Shown: positions 57,401 through 64,000 of the stretch, in pieces
Layout: every line of letters begins with the position of its first letter
Numbering within the stretch: position 1 is the first letter of the stretch
Assembly (NCBI GenBank): GCA_944472135.2
Contig: OX235263.1
Span: 25,969,379-26,033,378, forward strand
From: Trichobilharzia regenti
Lineage: Eukaryota; Platyhelminthes; Trematoda; Strigeidida; Schistosomatidae
Length of the DNA stretch: 64,000 bases
Reading direction: 5' to 3'
Made by a program: the position numbers and the translations under genes
The notes under the pieces: generated by a model
Database searches by the model: none
What the model was told of the DNA's origin: nothing
The model's input: only the letters and a program-made list of their open reading frames with translations

Positions 57401-57600
57401 AAGCATCCTGCCATTAAGTGATTATAGGCTTCCACGAAGTAACCCGCTAAGAATAGCACACCAGAGACCAAAGACTTGAGTGCGATCACATTTCTTTTCG
57501 CTTCGTGTTTGCCGTCTCTGGAACGCTTTACCGGCGGCCGTGACTACAGCGCCATCTCTGGAGAGCGGAAGCTAGACAATCATGCAGAAATGCAAGGTTT
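54420..57600 (+). mobile_element. CR1-like element with damaged ORF2
   Basis: Starts right at the (ATT)n tail of the previous element. 54430-54620 may be the end of an ORF1 (RIRCCESRPRTQRREQ). ORF2 runs 54799 to about 57590 and is followed by a 3' region. The 5' part is missing. Confidence 0.75.
54799..57590 (+). pseudogene. CR1-like ORF2: endonuclease-RT, several stops
   Basis: Endonuclease part 54799-55428: NVRGLRGK, TETWLTPM, GDFNAPSLNL and, after a TAG at 55426-55428, GSSDHAVIV. Further damage: a TGA at about 55657, a frame change near 56200-56226, a TAA at 57312-57314 and another stop near 57478. RT motifs are otherwise well kept: SGCDDIRPSVLKQCS, QHGFRRGRSCVTNLLL, LDFAKAFDTVHH, SGVPQGSILGPLMFLIFIND and LLYADDVKIW. 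The C-terminal tail includes YVRPHLE and LSYRRHRGDL. All catalytic residues seen are intact. Confidence 0.85.
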
Positions 57601-58784
57601 GTGTCTCAATGGCTTATTCTCATAAAACTTAAAACCACACTGTCAATGGATAAGCGTACAAACTAAATCCCCACGACCTGCTCTGCCTTCTCTCACTCTA
57701 ATTTTTCCTTAGGTCACCTTTAATATTCCACTTATCTCAACCCATATTATCTACACTAAAACCTATTATTACTATTACTATTCTGCTTTTATGACTACAC
57801 AGAATGACAAACGGGAGTTAGGTAAAACTCCGTTCATGGCAGCAATACAGTCCCAACATACTGTACACGACAAACCGCATCTTGACCAATCACCGCACAA
57901 TTCCACTTGAAGTTTACCAGAGCTAAAGCAGTAAAGTGGCTGGATATACTACGCATAAGCTCACTGAAGATCTGAAACCTCTACCTCGCAATCACGAAGC
58001 TAGCTAAAGAAATCACTGGTTTATATGAGCGCGTAATCAGGATATTGGATACTAGACCAGTTTTGAACTTCACAGACCATAACAACAGCTCTGGCCACAT
58101 CCGAGTAATACAGAACAGACTCGATTGTCGTTGACCAAGTCAGCGCGCTCAACTGCCCAAGGAAACTAGATGAGGGAAATCAATGGGTCCTGGTAATCTT
58201 ATTTTGTTGGTGAAATAATCGTCTCTGTTATTATCTTCCATTCGTAGTCTATGGTGACACTTCCTCAATTAACTGACAATATTAGTTACTAATATCACTG
58301 TCGTTATTTAAAAATTTTCTATATGACTTCCCGGTCACTAAAACAACAGCTGTCATCAGTAATCCCGTAATACCGCTTTTATGATGGTTTTTTGATGTGA
58401 CTCGACAAAATTAGATAGCGGCTATTCGAAGGCTTCGTTACTTTTTCGCGTGTTATTCCTCAATTCTGTTTTTTCACTGCATAGGCGACTTTTAATAGGT
58501 CTCTCACGGATAGTAATAAATATTTATTTCTATTCTTTCATAAAATATAACTTTTCCGGCTAAAATTATCCGTTATAGGTAGTGCCCACCTAAGTGCTAC
58601 TGTCATAGCATCTTTGCATTTACAGTATTTGTACAGGGTATCTTACTACTCTATTTCAATATTTTTATCCATATAAACTGTTAATTGCATACAGAACTAG
58701 ACAGTTTAAGTCTTCAACACTCTAAAACAGACCTTACGGACACTGCTCATTCTCTTATATTTAAGAATTTTAACTTTGTTCTAA
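57600..58784. other. 3' region of one element and leader of the next
   Basis: No open gene. The left part probably belongs to the 3' end of the element at 54420. The right part, rich in T and TATTTATT, precedes the ORF1 at 58785 and may be its leader. Confidence 0.45.
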
Positions 58785-59965
58785 ATGCCAATGGTCCAAA
58801 CTAAGCGTCTAACTCCACTGTCTGCTTCAAATCCCAGTAAAAGACACAAACCAAACAGAATAAGTAGGCCTGCAGGAAGTGAGAGAACTACATCCGTTGA
58901 TTTAACAACTAAATACATGTTTGCTGCAGTAGACACGTTAAGTCCGGGCATTAAACTCCCCTCACCTGCTTCCGTAGTCAACAACATCATGGATGGTATA
59001 CATAGTGATACTACATGTAATGATATAGGCTTCATAGACACCTGCAAAGCGTCTTGCGATATGAATCACACGGCAAACATTTCGACTCCTATCACTAATC
59101 CAGTTTTTTGTTCTACACCTAGTTGTGAAGATAAAATCGAAGAACTATTTTCTATCATTAGGGGGCTTGAAGCTAAGATATCAAAACTGGCACTACCTAG
59201 TGAAACTGGCAGTAGTAGTACTTCACCTAGGAAGTTACCACAAACCGCAAACCTGATAAACTACGTTGCAACTAAAATATATCAACGTGTAGTGCGCGAG
59301 AAGAACATGATTGTGTATAATATGCCGGATAATGCGCAAATCGACAGGGTCAAAAGCACTCTTCTGAATGCATGCTCTATGAATAATGTCTCGTGCAGCT
59401 GCCATCGACTAAGGAAGTCTCAGAAATATAAATCTTGCCCACTTGTGTTGAAATTTGACTCGTCCTCTAATGCTGACATCTTTTACAGTAGGCAAACACT
59501 ACTGAAAAATACGCGTTACCATACGACTAAGTTAGCTGTGACAAAACACCGATGAAAAGAATTAATTACATGACTGATTCTAAAACCATGAATCCCAGCT
59601 CCTCTACAACACCCCTGAGCACCCACAATTCTTTCGAGGCAGAGCAAAAGGGTGTGGACCTTTCTATACAAAGCACATTGTATTCGGAAACGAACTTGCG
59701 TGAAAATATAAGGTCGAAAAATAGTTCAGTGTATAACCGTAGACTAAGAAGGAAATCCACCGTAGATCTAGACTCCTCTGATAACGATCCCTGTACCCCG
59801 GTGACTAACTGCGGTACATCACACCCAGTATTCACCAATCCAAGTAGTCTCAATTCCAGGAAGTTGAATAATGGGGCTGTCAGTTCGTCCAGAAAGACAA
59901 TTCAGAAGAAGAGACTAATGTCACACACTAATTCAGATGCTCTCGGTTTGAGAACACGCCTCTAA
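58785..59965 (+). pseudogene. CR1-like ORF1, one frame break
   Basis: 58785-59555 encodes 256 residues with a low-complexity start, a predicted coiled-coil part (EDKIEELFSIIRGLEAKISK) and an RRM-like region (KNMIVYNMPDNAQIDRVKS, CSCHRLRKSQKYKSCPLVLKF). It stops at 59555 and a different frame continues from 59552 to 59965 with a serine-rich basic tail, so a small indel probably split one longer protein. It is a relative of the 558-codon ORF1 at 61592. Confidence 0.65.
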
Positions 59966-60215
59966 GCTGACTCGAATTGTTTCAATTTACGTCACAACTA
60001 TTCGACGCCCTATGATTAGGTACATCAATCTTTTGGTTTATAGTGGTGAGAGGGTTTACTTTATTGGACAGGTAGCTACAAGGTTCGGGTTCTGTTTTAC
60101 GGTTTTATACCTGTCGGTTTTGTGAATATTTGTTTCTGGACAGACGTGTGTTATCAAGCTGTGAGCATCTGAGTTAGTGTGTGACATTAGTCTCCTATTC
60201 TGCATTGTCTTTCTG
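59888..60215. repeat. 70-base inverted repeat
   Basis: 59888-59957 and 60145-60215 are imperfect reverse complements (TCCAGAAAGACAATTCAGAA on one side, TTCTGCATTGTCTTTCTGGA on the other). They encode related peptides on opposite strands, with 187 bases between them. Confidence 0.75.
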
Positions 60216-60235
60216 GACATCATTTCTCTCTGACA

Positions 60236-60947
60236 GGAATCAGACAACTAAAGTTGGCTCAATGACCTCCAGACCTAGACCAATCAGCAGTAGTGTCATA
60301 CAGGGAGTGTATTGCGAGCCCTTCTTTTCATTATATACATAAACAGTGTATGTGAATGTTTTAGTATAGGCAAGCCAATAATGTATACAGATGACTTGAA
60401 GGTGACATATACCTGCGCAAATACAGATATCGGTACAACTATGAACTCCATACATGAAGATGGTGTGACACCTGGAGACTCTAGTTTAATGTGGAAAAGT
60501 GTGGATGGCTCTGCATAGGCTGTTCCAACCTTCGACTTGACCTAGCAATTCAGGGCTACAAAATCCCCAGACTCAAATCAATACTGGACCTAGGACTGAA
60601 ATATTCACACAATCTATCATTTTTCAGAGCATATCCTGAATCAAGTATCGAAATCACGCAGGCTTATCGGTTTCCTACTCAGGAACGTTTACGGAAACGA
60701 ATCCAGAATACTACTGTACAAGGTTTGTGTGCACCCACTCCTAGATTACTGCTCATTCATATTTAGTAGTAGACACATAGAAGACAAACTGAAAGAAGAA
60801 GGAGTACAGAGGTACTTCACGCAAAATGTACTCGGAACAGACAACGGCATAAACTAATCTACCAGATGTGAAATACTGGGACTGGAAACGTTATGGTTAA
60901 GGCGACTGCGACTAAATCTGGAACTCTTCTATAAGCTTCTTAACCAC
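60236..60947 (+). pseudogene. CR1-like RT relic, same family as 47509
   Basis: Matches 48625-49350 closely at DNA level, from CAGGAATCAGACAACTAAAGT to TTCTATAAGCTTCTTAACCAC, with many small indels that scatter the frame. The catalytic YADD becomes YTDD. At 60947 it changes abruptly to the 3' region shared with 53750. Confidence 0.8.
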
Positions 60948-61490
60948 ATTATATTCCATTAAACCTAACATTTTATAGCTCTTTATGAATTTCATTCGAC
61001 TTATTCTATTCCTATTCTCTGGAGGGTACGGTTGTGCACCAAATAGACAAAGAAGCATGAAATAAAGACAACTGGCTTGAAAATAATTGTATTGAAGCCA
61101 GAAGCGGACATCATGATAGTACAAAATATATTGGTTTTATTATACATTGCAAATGAACGTTGTCGGCCTAAGGATTAATTACTTCCGCATTCTGTTTTCA
61201 ATATTGGTTGGTTACCGTATGCCTACAACCACGGGATGAAAACGAAACGAAGTCAGTTTTCCCGCTCAACCTGGAGGACAAATGTACAATTCAATAACCA
61301 TACGGCCTGGTTCAGACAATGAGTGCAATTATATATATGTATCAAATATTTAACTATTGAAACATAACTAACTTGCAGACAATCTAAGATTTGGCATTAT
61401 ACCACACTTGATCGTGCCTGTAAAAATGGCATGAATTTTCATGTAAATTTATATTTATATGAAAATATAAATTGTTATTATTATTAAATT
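60948..61490 (+). repeat. Retroelement 3' region, copy 2
   Basis: Matches 53750-54418 apart from a deletion of about 125 bases. It ends in the GTGCCTGTAAAAATGGCATG motif near 61418 and an ATTATTATT tail at about 61473-61485. Confidence 0.8.
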
Positions 61491-61591
61491 CACTAATTCA
61501 CTCGCCCGGTAAGTTCAAATCTTGTGACGCTTTGGCACGTGTTTTCACTTATATTCATTTATTGGTTACTAATAATTAATCTTTAATAACG

Positions 61592-63268
61592 ATGGTTCAA
61601 AATTCTAAAAAGCGTGTTCGTGTGAACACCATTAAATTAGAAAATGGCACCGGCTCGTCTAATAACACATTACCACCCCATATTATTAGTAGTTCACCCA
61701 ACATAAAAGCCTCGAACATAACTCTGACCCCTGTAATACAGGTGGAAGATGTTCTGTCTGAAAAAGTAGAGCTCTCTTACTTAACGTGCGTAATTAAAGA
61801 GATGCAGCTACAGATAGATGAATTAAAAACGAAATTAAGTTCCCTAGAATGTATACCTGAAACTATCTCACGTATGAAAAAAGAAATGCAGGATCCTACA
61901 ATCCTAAAGCTTTTTAATATGACCTCTAGAATGACTCATACTGACTCAGAAAATGCGAAGGAGTTAGAAAACGCCATCGACTTTCTATCCAGCGAAGTTG
62001 TTAAAAGGCTGGCTTCAAAACAAAACGCAATAGTATATAATGTACCGGATAGTGAGCCCATAAAGTCAGTCCAGCACTCATTGCTGAAGGCTGCAAATCT
62101 ATTGAATGCACCTTGTCAGTGCATTCGCCTAAGCAAAAAAGACCTGAAGTATCCTTGTCCTATACTCTTTAGGTTCGACAGCTACATAACAGCTGAACGA
62201 TTTAAGATGGCCGAAGATCTTCTGGCTACTGCCACTAAATTCAAGACTATCAAAGTAGTCTCGGATAAAACACCAAACCAAAGGCAAGCAACCAAGAACT
62301 CCTTCGACACAAAGTTGACAACACTGAGAAATACATCTGGTATCAGTGCTAAAGAGTCGACGGACACTGAGGCACAGCAAGTCACGTGTATAGTGTTAGG
62401 AGAAAAAACGGCAAGTAAGAGCGACCCAAAACTCAGTAAGAGCAGTGCCACTGGGTGCAGTCTTAGAGTGCACGAGAGCACATCTCGAAAACCTGCTGAC
62501 CTACATGAGGTTGACATAGACGCACAAACTATGGCTGACCAGAAACTACTGGCAGACCACACTCAATCTGGATCCAAGCCAGAGAGTCCCTCAGTAGAAA
62601 CCGCAAAAAAGACCACAAAACCCAGAGTCCCACCCCAGACTTCGACATACCTCCCTCGTAATAAGTCAAATAAGCAGCGTGTCAGTCTAAAAAATGACAA
62701 AGCATGGGTAACGAAGCACATTCCCAAAGACGTCACGCAGCATGTGAGAAGGAATACCCCTTCCCGAACTAGAAGTAACATGCCTAACAACGCACATAAC
62801 TTGGGAATGCAACGTAGAATGGATCCTCGGGATACATGGGGCACTAAACGGGACTCATATAGGCACCATATTAACGAAAATTCTCGTCCAGACTCCCGCA
62901 CTATATATGTTAAACCTCATCAACATAATGAGAACAGGTCGACACTTGATCCCCTCAATAACTTCACTCACGCACGTGACGTGAGCCAATATGCATACGG
63001 CTATGAAAGCCCCATGAGGTACAACTACCAGGGTAGTCTTAACACAGGGTACCCAGGTCCAGCAAACTACAACCCAAATTGCAGGGCAGACCATATATCA
63101 CCAGTAGATGAACGCAGATGCCGACCCATGGATGCTAATAGTCAAAATATGCAACAGGATTATTTTCGGCTGCAGCAAACAATAGCCCCCCTCGCAGCAC
63201 AATTTGTCCAGGGAATAGTAAACACGCTGACAATGTCTCATATGAGGATCCCTCCGAACATAACATAG
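61592..63268 (+). CDS. CR1-like ORF1, full length
   Basis: 558 residues from ATG 61592. Basic low-complexity start; a coiled-coil-like part near residues 55-95 (EVLSEKVELSYLTCVIKEMQ in part, LQIDELKTKLSSLE); an RRM-like part near 130-215 (VKRLASKQNAIVYNVPDSEP, CQCIRLSKKDLKYPCPILF); then a long basic, serine/proline- and asparagine-rich tail, probably for nucleic-acid binding. No zinc finger is visible, unlike element A. ORF2 follows directly, making this the start of an element that runs off the window. Confidence 0.75.
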   Translation: MVQNSKKRVRVNTIKLENGTGSSNNTLPPHIISSSPNIKASNITLTPVIQVEDVLSEKVELSYLTCVIKEMQLQIDELKTKLSSLECIPETISRMKKEMQDPTILKLFNMTSRMTHTDSENAKELENAIDFLSSEVVKRLASKQNAIVYNVPDSEPIKSVQHSLLKAANLLNAPCQCIRLSKKDLKYPCPILFRFDSYITAERFKMAEDLLATATKFKTIKVVSDKTPNQRQATKNSFDTKLTTLRNTSGISAKESTDTEAQQVTCIVLGEKTASKSDPKLSKSSATGCSLRVHESTSRKPADLHEVDIDAQTMADQKLLADHTQSGSKPESPSVETAKKTTKPRVPPQTSTYLPRNKSNKQRVSLKNDKAWVTKHIPKDVTQHVRRNTPSRTRSNMPNNAHNLGMQRRMDPRDTWGTKRDSYRHHINENSRPDSRTIYVKPHQHNENRSTLDPLNNFTHARDVSQYAYGYESPMRYNYQGSLNTGYPGPANYNPNCRADHISPVDERRCRPMDANSQNMQQDYFRLQQTIAPLAAQFVQGIVNTLTMSHMRIPPNIT

Positions 63269-63271
63269 GCA

Positions 63272-64000
63272 ACCAGGAGTTAGGGATAGTAACAAGAAAA
63301 CCTACTAACTATCCCAACAACCCTGGTTTTCTGAAAATTATGCTTTTAAATGCTCGATCTCTCCTTAACAAAATAACTTCCCTTCGCAGCTTGGTATACA
63401 TGGAGCGGCCAACACTGATTCTGGTAACTGAAACTTGGCTTACTATTGATATACCTGACACAAAGCTGATAATTGATAACTAAAACATCCACAGGAATGA
63501 CAGAGTAGACAAGAGAGGAGGCGGCTGTCTAATATATGCCTCTAAATCCACTAACTCCAATACCTTTACAAACCTAACTATCGACAAACTCCCAGAATCC
63601 AAGTGGATAAGCATCCACACGAATGAAAATAACATTCTTGTGGGATGTATATACAGAGCCCCTAACAGCCCTATAACGACTGATACGGTTATCGGAGAAA
63701 TACTAGAGGTTGTACCTAAGCTGGAATTCGACTACAAACTAGTTTGTGGCGATTTCAACCTCCCTGGAGTGAACTGGGATACCTGCACTGGACCGAGAAC
63801 CTACGAGGTGATCCTAGAAGCCATAGATGTAGGAGGATGGAAGCAGTGCGTACGCCTCCCAACACGACACAACAATATTCTCGACTTAATCCTCTGTCAC
63901 AAAATAGAGCCGATCTCGATAGAGGTGAGGGATAAACTCGACAACAGTGACCACAACATACTGTACTGCACCCTACCCTTACAACTAACAACTAAACACA
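63272..64000 (+). pseudogene. CR1-like ORF2 endonuclease, partial, one stop
   Basis: Frame begins soon after the ORF1 stop. Motifs: LLNARSLLNK near 63345, VTETWLTI near 63425, GCIYRAPNSP near 63646, VCGDFNLPGVNWD near 63743 and NSDHNILYC near 63947, the full set of APE-type endonuclease signatures. A TAA at 63481-63483 interrupts it; the rest up to the window edge is open. The RT domain must lie beyond 64000. Confidence 0.8.

Noticed and set aside
1..64000. CRISPR arrays, bacterial operons, rRNA
   Set aside because: No spaced direct repeats of that type and no such genes; the content is that of a flatworm nuclear genome.

Overview
The window looks like a piece of a schistosome (blood fluke) genome. 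It is AT-rich, carries several families of CR1-like and RTE-like non-LTR retrotransposons, a Ty3/Gypsy element of the CsRn1 type, Penelope-like and Merlin DNA-transposon sequence, and a multi-exon gene with the layout of schistosome micro-exon genes (MEGs). No bacterial genes, rRNA or tRNA genes were seen. The species was not determined.

Layout. 1-6860: a degenerate minus-strand Penelope-like element (PLE) split by a plus-strand Ty3/Gypsy element (645-6207) with two LTRs and a GATT target duplication. 6888-20530: a very large inverted repeat (arms about 7286-13470 and 14329-20513, 0.86 kb between them). Each arm carries the same secreted-protein gene, head to head (minus strand 8145-13371, plus strand 14428-19654). 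I reconstruct 13 short exons per copy; every internal exon is a multiple of three bases with phase-1 ends. Each arm also holds RTE fragments in intron 1 and at the 3' flank. 20600-27030: more RTE debris, two exons that look like a diverged MEG paralogue, and an RTE-like element split by a solo LTR. 27.2-36.7 kb: a mostly unassigned stretch with a Gypsy RT relic, a hammerhead-like sequence, some candidate exons of unknown genes, a complete but dead Merlin transposon (34965-36120) and a small secreted-protein ORF beside it.

36.7-64 kb is a stack of CR1-like retrotransposons: one nearly complete element (about 39272-43450, minus strand, ORF1 with a PHD-like finger and ORF2 of 924 codons) nested in an older one; then plus-strand copies with a 711-codon RT frame (47.5 kb), an ORF1 (52.6 kb), a damaged ORF2 (54.8-57.6 kb), further ORF1s (58.8 and 61.6 kb) and an endonuclease running off the right end.

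The most noteworthy system is the palindromic pair of MEG-like genes. In the bases I compared, all reconstructed exons are identical between the arms and the coordinates add to 27,799 throughout with no indel, while one intronic patch and the sequence nearest the centre are clearly diverged. That pattern suggests arm-to-arm gene conversion of a recently homogenised gene pair sharing one central intergenic region. Exon calls are by eye from splice signals and phase and have no transcript support here.
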